Positions 41,770 to 50,664 of a DNA stretch of 64,000 bases are shown here, one piece after another. Each line of letters starts with the position of its first letter. Within the stretch, counting starts at the first letter, position 1. Made by a program: the position numbers and the translations under genes. The notes under the pieces are model-generated. The model worked only from the letters and a program-made list of their open reading frames with translations. It ran no database searches and was not told the origin of the DNA. The DNA comes from an uncultured Roseateles sp. (GTDB taxonomy: Bacteria > Pseudomonadota > Gammaproteobacteria > Burkholderiales > Burkholderiaceae_C): positions 5,208,001 through 5,272,000 of the forward strand of contig NZ_OY729424.1 in NCBI RefSeq assembly GCF_963422335.1, read 5' to 3'.

Positions 41770-42681
41770 TTATCGCCAGCGCGCCAGCAACCACACGCCG
41801 GTCAGCACCAGCAGGGTGCCGGCCACCACCCACAGTGTGAACGGTTCGCCCAGAATCAGCACGCCCATGATGATGGTGGACATGGGCCCGACCATGCCGG
41901 TCTGAGCGGTGACCGTGGCCCCCATGCGCTCGATCGCCAGCATCACCATCAGCACCGGCGCAAAGGTGCACAGCGTCGCGTTCAGTACCGACAGCCAGAT
42001 CACCTCGGGCGCCACGGCCATGGCCGACAGCGGCCGCAGTATCAGAAACTGGGCGATGCACAGCACGCAGGCCACCGTGGTGGCCAGGCCGGTCAGGCGC
42101 ATCGCGCCCAGGCGCCGCACCTCCTCGCCGCTGTAGACCAGGTACAGCGCATAGCTGACCGCGCTGCCGAACACCAGGGCCGCGCCCAGCACCGCATGGG
42201 CACCCTGCAGATGGATCTCCTGGCCGAACACCAGCAGCACACCGGCATAGCTGATGGCCAGGGCCAGCAGCTGCATGGGCTTGACCCGGCGCTTGAACAC
42301 GAACACGCTGAAGGCCAGCACCAGGGTCGGGTTGAGATAGAGGATCAGCCGCTCCAGGCTGGCGCTGATATAGGCCAGGCCGGCAAAGTCCAGAAAGCTG
42401 GCCAGGTAGTAGCCCGAAAAGCCCAGGCCCATCACGACCAGCCAGTCGCGCCGGGTCAGCGCCGGCTTGCCCCGGCTGGCCCACCAGGTGAGCAGCAGGA
42501 ACAGCGGCAGCGCGAACAGCATGCGGTACATGATCAAGGTCACCGCATCGACGCCGTGGCGGTAAGCCAGCTTGACGATGATGGCCTTGCCGGAGAAGGC
42601 AATCGAACCTGCCAGCGCCAGGGCCAGGCCCGGCCAGACGGCGGGTGCGGGAGGGGCGGCGGCGGAGGATGGACTGCTCAT
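41770..42681 (-). CDS. DMT-superfamily (EamA) membrane transporter
   Basis: A 303-residue protein with about ten membrane helices in two EamA repeats. The first (residues about 20-150) contains GSIAFSGKAIIVKLAYRHGVDAVTLIMYR and the second (about 170-300) ends in GTLLVLTGVWLLARWR. It has an extended Pro/Ala-rich cytoplasmic N-terminus. It is probably an efflux carrier of a small metabolite. ATG 42681 begins MSSPSS; the ribosome site is weak. It diverges from the TRAP permease genes across about 83 bp. Confidence 0.88.
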   Translation of the reverse strand: MSSPSSAAAPPAPAVWPGLALALAGSIAFSGKAIIVKLAYRHGVDAVTLIMYRMLFALPLFLLLTWWASRGKPALTRRDWLVVMGLGFSGYYLASFLDFAGLAYISASLERLILYLNPTLVLAFSVFVFKRRVKPMQLLALAISYAGVLLVFGQEIHLQGAHAVLGAALVFGSAVSYALYLVYSGEEVRRLGAMRLTGLATTVACVLCIAQFLILRPLSAMAVAPEVIWLSVLNATLCTFAPVLMVMLAIERMGATVTAQTGMVGPMSTIIMGVLILGEPFTLWVVAGTLLVLTGVWLLARWR

Positions 42682-42764
42682 GGGGACCAATCACTATACC
42701 CAAGGCCCGGTACCCGCCGCCGGGCGTCACAATGGGCAAAAGCCACCCACCGCACAAGGACCGC

Positions 42765-43256
42765 ATGTCGCCCCTGCTCACCCGCATCGAGCTTGCTCTT
42801 GACCGGCTCTGCGCCGCTGCGGGCTGGCTGGCGCTGCCGATCTCGCTGCTGCTGTTCCTGCAGTGGCCGCTGCGCGAATGGCCCGGGGCGGCCGCGCGCC
42901 AGGCCAATGACCTGGCGCAGTGCCTGTTCGCCGTCTACGTGGCGCTGGCGCTGCGCCACACCAGCCGGCTGCACGGCCATCTGGCGGCCGACGGCTTGGC
43001 ACGGCACTGGTCGGCCACCAAACGTGCCTGGGTGCAGCGCCTGGGCATGGCGCTGTGCATCCTGCCCACCAGCCTGTTCGCGCTGTGGTACTCGCTGCCC
43101 CTGGTCAGCCAGTCGGTGCTGCAGCAGGAAGCCTTTCCTGACTCCAACACGCCCGGCTACTTCGTCATCAAGCTGGCGATGGCCCTGCTGATGGCCGCAC
43201 TGTCGCTGCAGACCGTGATCGAGTTCCTGCGGCCGGCCGGCCGGCCACCCGCGTGA
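42765..43256 (+). CDS. TRAP transporter small permease (DctQ family)
   Basis: A 163-residue membrane protein with four predicted helices and the DctQ order. Helix 1 is LALPISLLLFLQWPLREW, helix 2 lies near QCLFAVYVALALRHTSRLHGHLAAD, helix 3 is LGMALCILPTSLFALWYSLPL, and the last helix is IKLAMALLMAALSLQTVIEFL. AAGGA precedes ATG 42765. Its stop overlaps the GTG start of the large permease (GTGA), showing tight coupling. Confidence 0.82.
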   Translation: MSPLLTRIELALDRLCAAAGWLALPISLLLFLQWPLREWPGAAARQANDLAQCLFAVYVALALRHTSRLHGHLAADGLARHWSATKRAWVQRLGMALCILPTSLFALWYSLPLVSQSVLQQEAFPDSNTPGYFVIKLAMALLMAALSLQTVIEFLRPAGRPPA

Positions 43257-44728
43257 GCGCCCACGCCACCGCCCTGCTGGGGCTGGCCATGTTCGCCCTG
43301 GCCCTGCTGCTGATCATCGTCACCGGACTGCCCAGCTATGCGGTGCTGCTGGGCGTGTCGGGGGGCTTCGGCGGCCTGGGCATGGCCCTGGGTGTGATCG
43401 ACGTGCGGCTGCTGGGCGCCCTGCCCGCTCGCATCGTCGGCCTGCTGGAGCACGACCTGTTGCAGGCGCTGGCCCTGTACGCCTTGGTCGGCGCGCTGCT
43501 GCACCGGCTGGTGCTGGCGCCGACCCTGCTGCGCGTGGCCAGCGCCATTGCCGGCGGTAGCGCGCGCGGCGCGGCGCTCGGCGGGCTGCTGCTGGGGGCC
43601 TTGACCGCACCGCTGAATGGCGCCGTCGGCGCCAGCCTGAACATGCAGCTGCGCACCGTGATGCCGGCGCTGCGCCGTGCCGGCATCGCCCCGGCGCGCG
43701 CCACCGCACTGGTGGCGGTGGCCAGCACCCTGGGCGTGGTCGTGCCACCCTCGCTGGTGCTGGTGCTGCTGGGCGACGCGATGATGCGCGCCCACACCGA
43801 GGCGCTCAACGTCACCCACCAGGCCCTGCGCATCGTCAATCTGCAGGACGTGATGCAGGCCGCACTGCTGCCCGGTGCGCTGGTGCTGCTGGCGGTACTG
43901 GGCGTGGCGGCGCTGACGGCCGGCCGCAGCCTCGTGCACAGGCCCGAGCCTGCGCCGCCACTGACCCGGGGCCAGATCGTGACCGCCCTGCTCAGCGCGG
44001 CGGCCATCCTGGGGCTGCTGAGCCTGGTGGCAACGGGCAAGCTTTACGCCGTCGAGGCCGCCGCCACCGGGGGCCTGCTGCTGCTGGCGCATGGGCTGCT
44101 GTCGCACCAGCTGGACCGGGCGCTGCTGCGCCAGGCCCTGTCCGACGCAATGGCCCTGACCGGCATGGTGTTCGCGCTGCTGGTTGCGGCCAGCAGCTTC
44201 ACCCTGGTGTTGCGTGCACTGGGCACCGACCTGCTGCTGACCCAGGCCCTGCATCAGCTGGACGGCTGGGGCACACCGGTGCATGCCACCCTGGTGCTGG
44301 GCCTCTTGATGCTGTGCGCCTTTGTGCTGGATGCCTTCGAGCTGATCTTCCTGGTCGTGCCCCTCATCATGCCGCCGCTGCTGATGGTGGCCGGCGATGC
44401 GGCACAGATCGCGGCTCTGACCCTCTTGGTGCTGCAGCTGGGCTTTCTGCTGCCACCGCTGGGCTATGCGGTGCTGATGGCCGGTGCCGGCCAGCCCGAG
44501 CCCCCCGGCCGCGCCGCGCTGGCCCGCGAGCTGGCGCCCTATCTGCTGGCGATTGCCGGCGTGATCGCGCTGACGGCCAGCGTGCCGGCGCTGACGCACG
44601 CCTTGCGCAGCAATGCAGACACGGTGCCGGCTGCGCAGCTCAGCGACGACGAGGTGCTGCGCCAGCTCGATGACGCGGCACGGGCGGCCGAGCCGGTCGA
44701 TGCCGCGCCCAGCGCCGCGAGACCTTGA
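43253..44728 (+). CDS. TRAP transporter large permease (DctM family)
   Basis: A 491-residue, Leu/Ala-rich protein with twelve or more helices. The DctM half-motifs are recognisable: GLLLGALTAPLNGAVGASLNMQLRTVMPAL and VASTLGVVVPPSLVLVLLG, then LDAFELIFLVVPLIMPPLL and LQLGFLLPPLGYAVLMAG. The sequence is diverged from the DctM at 24086. An unusual polar tail of about 35 residues (PAAQLSDDEVLRQLDDAARAAEP) follows the last helix. No DctP gene accompanies the pair. The only receptor next door is the ABC-type protein on the opposite strand. Confidence 0.83.
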   Translation: MSAHATALLGLAMFALALLLIIVTGLPSYAVLLGVSGGFGGLGMALGVIDVRLLGALPARIVGLLEHDLLQALALYALVGALLHRLVLAPTLLRVASAIAGGSARGAALGGLLLGALTAPLNGAVGASLNMQLRTVMPALRRAGIAPARATALVAVASTLGVVVPPSLVLVLLGDAMMRAHTEALNVTHQALRIVNLQDVMQAALLPGALVLLAVLGVAALTAGRSLVHRPEPAPPLTRGQIVTALLSAAAILGLLSLVATGKLYAVEAAATGGLLLLAHGLLSHQLDRALLRQALSDAMALTGMVFALLVAASSFTLVLRALGTDLLLTQALHQLDGWGTPVHATLVLGLLMLCAFVLDAFELIFLVVPLIMPPLLMVAGDAAQIAALTLLVLQLGFLLPPLGYAVLMAGAGQPEPPGRAALARELAPYLLAIAGVIALTASVPALTHALRSNADTVPAAQLSDDEVLRQLDDAARAAEPVDAAPSAARP

Positions 44729-44732
44729 ACGG

Positions 44733-45851
44733 CTAGCGCCAGAACTTGCCGTCCGGGCCGATGATGGACAGATCGGCGAAGTCCAGGCCGGTGTGGTCGG
44801 TGGGGCTGAAGCTGACTTCCAGCCCGCCGACATCGAAGGACTTCAGCCCGTCGAGCGCACGCTGGAGGCCGACCCGGGTCGGGTTCTTGCCGGCGCGCTT
44901 GATGCCTTCGACCAGCACCTTCGCCGCGGTGAAGCCCTCCAGATTGGCGGGGGTCAGGTCGCCCAGGCCCTTGGCCTTGGCCAGTTCCTGGGCCTGGCGC
45001 ACCAGCGGGCTGGCCAGCGAGCGCTCGTACGGGAAGACCTGGGTCACGATGACGCCACGGCCGTTGTCCTTCAGCGACTTGACGAAGCCGGAGGCGGCAT
45101 TGTTCGACAGGGTCGCCACCTGGGCCTTGGAGCCCGCCGCACGCATCAGCGCCACCCCGTCGGCCACTACCGAACCGCTGCCGATGAAGAGCACCGCCTG
45201 GCTGTCGCCGCGCACGATCTGCTCCACCAGACCGGCCAGATCGGGCTTGTTGCGGTCGTACTTCAGCACGATCTGGGGCCGCATCTTGACGGCGTCAAAG
45301 CCCTTCAGCGCCCCGACCACGGCATCGGCGCCGAAGCTGTCGTCCACATGAACCAGCGCAATGCGCCGCGCACCGATGGTGGACAGGTATTGCACCGCCT
45401 TCTCGGCCTCGCGCTGGTAGCTGGCGCGCACGTTGAAGACCCAGGGGTTGACGGGCGAATGCAGAATCATCGCGCCGGTGCTGGGAGCCACCAGAGGCGT
45501 CCGGGTCTCCGCCAGCAAGGGCAGTATTGCCTGCGCGTGCGGCGTGCCGCGGGTCAGGAACAGGGCCAGCACGTCCTGGGCCAAGAGCTTCTTGGCATTC
45601 TCGGCCGCCAGCTTGGGGTCGAAGCCGTCATCGAGCGAGATCAGCTCCAGCTGCTGGCCGTTGACGCCGCCGCTGGCATTGATCGCGTCGATGTAGAGCT
45701 TGGCGCCGTCGGTGGTTTCCTTGACACCCGCGGCCACCGGACCCGAGAAGCCCGCCGTCTGGCCGATCTTGATCTGCGCAGAAGCGCCCAGGGAGAGCAG
45801 CAGCAGGCTCAGCGCCAGGGCTGCCCGACGGGCCAGAGGTGTCACATGCAT
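44733..45851 (-). CDS. Periplasmic ligand-binding protein of the branched-chain amino acid ABC type
   Basis: A 372-residue receptor of the Peripla_BP_6 (type I) family. The signal peptide ends ...LGASAQ. The body has IKIGQTAGFSGPVAAGVKETTDGAKLYIDAINASGGVNGQQLELISLDD and then PLVAPSTGA, the usual lobes that bind amino acids, aromatic acids or short amides. No ABC permease or ATPase lies nearby, so it is an orphan receptor. It is convergent with the TRAP permease gene, four bases apart. Confidence 0.88.
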   Translation of the reverse strand: MHVTPLARRAALALSLLLLSLGASAQIKIGQTAGFSGPVAAGVKETTDGAKLYIDAINASGGVNGQQLELISLDDGFDPKLAAENAKKLLAQDVLALFLTRGTPHAQAILPLLAETRTPLVAPSTGAMILHSPVNPWVFNVRASYQREAEKAVQYLSTIGARRIALVHVDDSFGADAVVGALKGFDAVKMRPQIVLKYDRNKPDLAGLVEQIVRGDSQAVLFIGSGSVVADGVALMRAAGSKAQVATLSNNAASGFVKSLKDNGRGVIVTQVFPYERSLASPLVRQAQELAKAKGLGDLTPANLEGFTAAKVLVEGIKRAGKNPTRVGLQRALDGLKSFDVGGLEVSFSPTDHTGLDFADLSIIGPDGKFWR

Positions 45852-46009
45852 AGGATCGTCCGGTAGCGTGAAGCGGCAGGATGCGTGCGTGGTCTGTTAG
45901 CTCACGGCGCCCCGGATGGTACTGCCCGGTCCACGGCCGGCAAGGCAGGGAAAACCGTAATTTGCAATCAATCGTGACCGTGGAGTGCTGCAACCCGGCC
46001 TGCTGTGCA

Positions 46010-46840
46010 TTAATCCCCAATCAGCGCCGGCGGATGCTTGTGCGCACCCCAGTAGCGGCTGTCGCGCTCGAAGCCCAGGCCCTCGTAAATGCCTATGGCC
46101 ACGTCGTTCGGGTCGGCGCAGATCACCAGTTCCTCCAGCCCCATCTGCTCGAAGCCGTGGCGGCAGACGGCATGGATCAGTCCCGCGCACAGCCCGCGCC
46201 GCCGCCAGCCCGGGTGCGTGCCGACCATCTGGAAGCGGCCCAGGGTGCCGGCGCGGAACAGGCCGCAGTCGGCCACCAGCGCGCGCTCGTGCCAGAGGCC
46301 GAACCAGTGGCCCACACCCTGTTCCTGCATGGTCTGGTGGCGGCGCATCTGGCGCTTGCGGTGCTCGCGGTAGCTGGCCGGGTTGTGGAAGCCACCATCC
46401 ACCTCGCATTGCAGGTCCACGCAGGCGTCAATGCCCAGCGGCAGGTCCATGACCCGGAAGTTGATGCCTGCCGGCAATACCCGTTTCGGCTCACGCAATT
46501 GCTGCGGCCGCAGCCGCAACGCCACCGTGCCGAAGACCTCGAAGCCGGCGTTGTGCCAGCTGATCAGCGGCTCGTGCGGCGCCCGCGCATCGAAGCCGAT
46601 GGCGATATGGGCCGACTCGGGCTGCAGCGCGACGATCTCCTCGTCGAAGCGCTGGCACCAGTGGGCCAGATCGGCGTCGCGCGGCGGCTCGGGCAGTATC
46701 AGGCAGTTGCCCCAGTAGTACAGCGGATTGTTGGGCGTGCGCACCACCACGCAGTCGCGCCGCTCAATCACCTCGCCATCGAAACGGGCGAAGATCAGGT
46801 CGGTCTGCCACCCCAGGGTCAGGTCTTGCAGGATGCTCAT
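46010..46840 (-). CDS. GNAT-family N-acetyltransferase
   Basis: A 276-residue protein with a C-terminal GNAT domain. The acetyl-CoA loop is MVGTHPGWRRRGLCAGLIHAVCRHGFEQMG and the last strand contains ICADPNDVAIGIYEGLGFERD. The N-terminal 130 residues form another, less conserved lobe (WGNCLILPEPPRDADLAHWCQRFDEE), as in tandem-GNAT proteins. The acceptor is unknown. ATG 46840 (MSILQDL) is chosen over an ATG three codons upstream. It is the first gene on the minus strand to the left of the gamma-glutamyltransferase but about 25 bases downstream of that gene's stop, so they may share a message. Confidence 0.83.
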   Translation of the reverse strand: MSILQDLTLGWQTDLIFARFDGEVIERRDCVVVRTPNNPLYYWGNCLILPEPPRDADLAHWCQRFDEEIVALQPESAHIAIGFDARAPHEPLISWHNAGFEVFGTVALRLRPQQLREPKRVLPAGINFRVMDLPLGIDACVDLQCEVDGGFHNPASYREHRKRQMRRHQTMQEQGVGHWFGLWHERALVADCGLFRAGTLGRFQMVGTHPGWRRRGLCAGLIHAVCRHGFEQMGLEELVICADPNDVAIGIYEGLGFERDSRYWGAHKHPPALIGD

Positions 46841-46865
46841 AACCCGCAAGACTAACCGATGGGCG

Positions 46866-48491
46866 TCAGAAGCCTACCGCTGCTCCATCCCGCCGCGGAT
46901 CGCTTGCCGCTGCATAGCCCTCTTCAGAAGGATTGCCAAGGCCCCAGATGAACTGCCCCGCACCGAAGTCCTGGTAGCTGTCATTGATCTCGGCGATCTC
47001 GTGACCCAGCGCGCGCAGGCCCTGCACCACGTCGCGGTCCATCGCCGACTCGACGTTCAGCGACAGGCCTTCGTTGTAGCGCCAGCGCGGTGCATCGCAG
47101 GCGGCCTGCGGCTGCTGGCCGTAATCCAGCATGCGCACCAGGGTCTGCATATGCCCTTGCGGCTGCATATTGCCGCCCATCACGCCATAGCTCATCACCG
47201 GCTTGCCGTCCTTGGTCAGGAAGGCCGGAATGATGGTGTGGAAGGGCCGCTTGCCCGGCGCCACCTGGTTGGCATGGCCGTCCTCCAGCGTGAAGCAGTG
47301 ACCGCGGTTCTGCAGCGACACGCCATAGCCCGGCACCACCAGCCCGGAGCCGAAGCCCATGTAATTGCTCTGGATGAAGCTGACCATCATGCCGCTCTCG
47401 TCGGCCGTGCTGAGGTAGATGGTGCCGCCCTTGACAGGGTTGCCGGCGCCGAAGTCCTGCGCGCGGTCCATCGAAATCAGCTTGGCGCGCTCGGCCAGAT
47501 AGGCCGGGTCCAGCATCTGTGCCGAGGTGACGGCCATGTCGCCCGGCTCGCCGACATAGCGGTAGGTGTCGGCAAAGGCCAGCTTCATTGCCTCGATCTG
47601 CAAGTGCTGCGAGGCCACGCTGTCCACCTGGTGGGCACGCACATCGTGGTGCTTCAGTATGCCCAGCGCGATCAGCGCGGCAATGCCCTGGCCATTGGGC
47701 GGAATCTCGTGCAGCGTGTGGCCGGCATAGTCCTGCGAGATCGTCTTGACCCACTCGGGCTTGAAGCCGGCCAGGTCGGCCGCCGTCATGGATCCACCGG
47801 TCTGGCGGGCAAAGGCCGCCACCGCCTCGGCGATCTCGCCGCGGTAGAAGGCCTCGCCCTTGGTCTCGGCAATCAGCCGCAGGCTGCGCGCTGCGCCGGG
47901 GAACTTGAACAGCTCGCCCACCTCGGGTGCACGGCCCTTGGGCAGGAAGGCCTCGGCAAAGCCGGGCTGCGAGGTCAGTTCGCCCACGGCGGCCGCCAAG
48001 GTCCATTTCTGCTGCACGATCACCGGCACCGCATAGCCGCGCTCGGCGATTTCGATCGCTGGCGCCATCAGGTCGGCAAAGGGCAGCTTGCCGAAGCGCT
48101 CGCTCATCGTCACCCAGCCTGCCACGGCGCCGGGCACGGTCACGCCGTCCCAGCCGCGCTTGGGCGGGGTGGTGGCGTCGGCACCGTACTTGTTACGGAA
48201 GAACTCGGGCGTCCAGGCCTGGGGGGCGCAGCCCGAGGCGTTCAGACCATGCAGCTCCTTGCCGTCCCACAGGATGCAGAAGGCGTCCGAGCCCAGGCCG
48301 TTGCTGCAGGGCTCGACCAGGGTCATCACCGCGGCGGTGGCAATCGCCGCATCGACCGCATTGCCGCCATTGGCCAGCATGCGCAGGCCGGCCTGGGCCG
48401 CCAGCGGGTGCGAGGTGGCGACCACATTGCGGGCAAACACCGGCGTGCGGGTGCTCGGATAGGGGTTGTTCCAGTCGAATGGGTGGGTCAT
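46866..48491 (-). CDS. Gamma-glutamyltransferase family Ntn-hydrolase
   Basis: A 541-residue protein of the gamma-glutamyltransferase family, which matures by cleaving itself before a nucleophile threonine. Here the likely nucleophile is T357 in GGTIYLSTADESG. GGNAVDAAIA near residue 42 is the large-subunit signature, and PFHTIIPAF is typical of the small subunit. No signal peptide is seen, so it seems cytoplasmic, unlike periplasmic GGT. This form is common for broader gamma-glutamyl or related amide hydrolases. GGAGC precedes ATG 48491. It lies 31 bases after a Bug receptor, so the receptor may bring in its substrate. Confidence 0.9.
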   Translation of the reverse strand: MTHPFDWNNPYPSTRTPVFARNVVATSHPLAAQAGLRMLANGGNAVDAAIATAAVMTLVEPCSNGLGSDAFCILWDGKELHGLNASGCAPQAWTPEFFRNKYGADATTPPKRGWDGVTVPGAVAGWVTMSERFGKLPFADLMAPAIEIAERGYAVPVIVQQKWTLAAAVGELTSQPGFAEAFLPKGRAPEVGELFKFPGAARSLRLIAETKGEAFYRGEIAEAVAAFARQTGGSMTAADLAGFKPEWVKTISQDYAGHTLHEIPPNGQGIAALIALGILKHHDVRAHQVDSVASQHLQIEAMKLAFADTYRYVGEPGDMAVTSAQMLDPAYLAERAKLISMDRAQDFGAGNPVKGGTIYLSTADESGMMVSFIQSNYMGFGSGLVVPGYGVSLQNRGHCFTLEDGHANQVAPGKRPFHTIIPAFLTKDGKPVMSYGVMGGNMQPQGHMQTLVRMLDYGQQPQAACDAPRWRYNEGLSLNVESAMDRDVVQGLRALGHEIAEINDSYQDFGAGQFIWGLGNPSEEGYAAASDPRRDGAAVGF

Positions 48492-48521
48492 GGCAGCTTG
48501 CTCCGTAGGGCTGTCTATCAA

Positions 48522-49517
48522 TCAATCGGCGGTGATTTTGCGCTCGCGTATCAAGGTCGCCCAGCGTGCGCTGTCCGCCTTGACCATGGCCTCGAACTGG
48601 GCCGGCGTACCGCTAGTCACCGGCTCGGCGCCCAGCTTGGCCAGGCGCTCGCGCACCTCGGCAGCCTGCATGGCGCCCATCAGCTCGGTGTTCAACCGTG
48701 TCACCAGCGCGGGCGGCAGGCCCTTGGGCGCGTAGACGCCGAACCAGGTCACCGACTGGTAGCCCGGCAGGCCGGACTCGGCCACCGTGGGCAGATCCGG
48801 CAGCAACGCCGAGCGCTTCGGACCGGTGTAGGCCAGCGCCCTCAGCTTGCCGTCCTTCACATGGGGCAGGCCGGAGACGATGCTGTCCATCAACAGATGC
48901 ACATTGCCGACCACCAGATCGGGGATGGCCAGCGCCGTGCCGCGGTAGGGGATGTGGGTGACGAAGATGCCGGCCTGGCTTTTGAAGGCCTCGGTGCTCA
49001 GGTGGATGATGGTGCCGTTACCGCTGCTGGCGTAGTTCAGCTTGCCCGGGTTGGCCTTGGCGTAGCTGATCAGCTCGGCCACCGATTTGACCGGCAGGCT
49101 GTTGGGCACCAGAAAGATATTGCCGGCATTGGCCACATGGGCAATCGGCGTGAAGTCGGCGTCCACCTTGTAGGGCAGATTGGGGCTCAGATTGGGGCCT
49201 ATCGCATGGGTGCTGCTGGTGGCCAGCAGCAGGGTGTAGCCATCGGGCACGGCCCGCGCCACCTCGGCCGAACCCAGGCTGCCGCCGGCGCCGGGGCGGT
49301 TGTCGACCACCACCGCCTGGCCCAGGCTTTGCGCCAGGCGCTGAGACATTGCACGGGCCAGCAAGTCGGTGGCGCCACCGGCCGGAAAGGGCACGACCAG
49401 CCGTATCGGCTTGGTCGGATAGGCCTGGGCCTGCGCCTTCAGCGGCAGGCTCATCAGGCCCAGCAAGGCCATCCCCGCGAGCACGGCGCAGAGGGGCGAA
49501 CGAACAAAGGCTTTCAT
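48522..49517 (-). CDS. Bug-family (TctC-like) periplasmic receptor
   Basis: A 331-residue receptor. The signal peptide spans about 1-31 (...PLKAQAQA). Bug loops are YPTKPIRLVVPFPAGGATDLLAR, NRPGAGGSLGSAEVARAVPDGYTLL and HIPYRGTALAIPDLVVG. It is the third Bug protein in the window and again has no TctA/TctB partner. It leads an operon with the gamma-glutamyltransferase, so a gamma-glutamyl compound or a related amino acid is a reasonable ligand, by inference only. A LysR gene diverges from it. Confidence 0.88.
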   Translation of the reverse strand: MKAFVRSPLCAVLAGMALLGLMSLPLKAQAQAYPTKPIRLVVPFPAGGATDLLARAMSQRLAQSLGQAVVVDNRPGAGGSLGSAEVARAVPDGYTLLLATSSTHAIGPNLSPNLPYKVDADFTPIAHVANAGNIFLVPNSLPVKSVAELISYAKANPGKLNYASSGNGTIIHLSTEAFKSQAGIFVTHIPYRGTALAIPDLVVGNVHLLMDSIVSGLPHVKDGKLRALAYTGPKRSALLPDLPTVAESGLPGYQSVTWFGVYAPKGLPPALVTRLNTELMGAMQAAEVRERLAKLGAEPVTSGTPAQFEAMVKADSARWATLIRERKITAD

Positions 49518-49591
49518 CGGATCTCCCTGAGATTTTTCGATTGTGTTGGCAATCCATCAACAAGAAAAGCTAATAATCCTTGAGTTGAACA

Positions 49592-49604
49592 CAAGAATTT
49601 CTTG
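49592..49604. promoter_or_regulatory. LysR-type operator palindrome
   Basis: CAAGAA-T-TTCTTG is a perfect 6-1-6 inverted repeat in the divergent gap between the LysR and Bug genes, and it fits the T-N11-A idea of LysR sites. A repeat of similar sequence (CAAGAAAAG) occurs at 49561-49569. The LysR protein encoded next door is the natural candidate to bind it. Confidence 0.55.
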
Positions 49605-49624
49605 AATATATGGAGATGTCCGGC

Positions 49625-50488
49625 ATGAGCAGCCTGCGAACCCTGCGCACCTTTCTGGCCGTGGCCCAGGAGGGCTCGATTGCAGCAGCCGCGCCGCGCC
49701 TGGCTCTGACCCAGGCGGCCGTGAGCCTGCAGATGCGCGCGCTGGAAGCCGAGCTGCGCCGCGAACTGTTCGACCGCAGCGGCCGGGTGCTGACTCTGAA
49801 CGCCGCCGGCCGAGCACTGCGACCCAAGGCCCAGCAACTGGTGGCCCTGCACGACGAGTTGCGCGGTGGCGCCCTGCTGGCCGACCCGCTGACCGGCGCC
49901 TACCGCATCGGTGCCGTGGTCTCGGCCATGTCCTCACTGGCCCATGCGGTGGTGGCGCTGAAGCACAAGCATGGCCAGTTGGACGTGAAGGTGATCTCCG
50001 ACCGCTCCGGCCCGCTGGCGGCGCTGGTGGAGGCTGGCCAGCTCGATGCCGCCATCCTTGTCAGGTCGGCGGGCCGTCTGCCGTCCTCGCTGGCCTGGAC
50101 GGCCCTGTACCGGGAGCCCTTGATCGTGCTGGCCCACCCCGAGGTCCAGGCCCGCGGCGCCGTCGAGGCCCTGACCACGCAGCCCTTTCTGCGCTTCGAC
50201 CGCAGCGAACGCACCGGCGCACTGGTGGCCCAGGGCCTGAAGCAGCTCGACCTGGCCGTGAGCGAGTTCCTGGAACTGAACTCGATCGAGGCCCTGGCCG
50301 AGCTGGTGCGCCAGCGTGTCGGCGTGAGCCTGCTGCCGCGGCTGCGCCGCGCCACCTGGGAACAAGACCCGGCCCTGTCCGTGCTGGCGCTGCCCGAGCT
50401 GGATCTGCAGCGCGAGGTGGGCCTGCTGCACCGGCGCGAGGCCCAGGGGCCGCTGATCGACGCCATCGCTCAGGAATTTGTGGGTTGA
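49625..50488 (+). CDS. LysR-family transcriptional regulator
   Basis: A 287-residue regulator. An N-terminal winged helix-turn-helix (SLRTLRTFLAVAQEGSIAAAAPRLALTQAAVSLQMRALEAEL) is followed by a LysR effector domain (from about residue 85; YRIGAVVSAMSSLAHAVVALK through VGVSLLPRLRRATWEQ). Such proteins bind a small molecule and activate or repress the divergent operon, here Bug receptor plus gamma-glutamyltransferase. I chose ATG 49625, since GGAGATG lies just ahead; ATG 49610 or 49616 are possible. Confidence 0.9.
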   Translation: MSSLRTLRTFLAVAQEGSIAAAAPRLALTQAAVSLQMRALEAELRRELFDRSGRVLTLNAAGRALRPKAQQLVALHDELRGGALLADPLTGAYRIGAVVSAMSSLAHAVVALKHKHGQLDVKVISDRSGPLAALVEAGQLDAAILVRSAGRLPSSLAWTALYREPLIVLAHPEVQARGAVEALTTQPFLRFDRSERTGALVAQGLKQLDLAVSEFLELNSIEALAELVRQRVGVSLLPRLRRATWEQDPALSVLALPELDLQREVGLLHRREAQGPLIDAIAQEFVG

Positions 50489-50527
50489 CCCCCGGGATAT
50501 CCCTCAGCAGAAATGTCGAATTCTCAC

Positions 50528-50544
50528 GCGCCCAAGCTGGGCGC
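50528..50544. other. Hairpin GCGCCCA-AGC-TGGGCGC
   Basis: A perfect 7-bp stem with a 3-base loop lies in the 176-bp gap between the LysR gene and the TonB-like gene. No T tract follows, so it is a weak terminator at best. It could end the LysR message with help of Rho or structure the leader of the next gene. Confidence 0.4.
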
Positions 50545-50664
50545 TCTGCGTACACTGCGCCGCAACCCGTCACAAGCGGGCCCCGATCGAGCGCGGCCAA
50601 GCCAGCGCTGACGGCTATCCGGATGGCTGCCTCTCAAAGGCAGCGGCGTCGTTTGGAGGTACCG

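Noticed and set aside
46728..49583. Open frame of about 950 codons on the plus strand opposite the gamma-glutamyltransferase and Bug genes
   Set aside because: It spans several real genes on the other strand and shows no domain or codon bias of its own.
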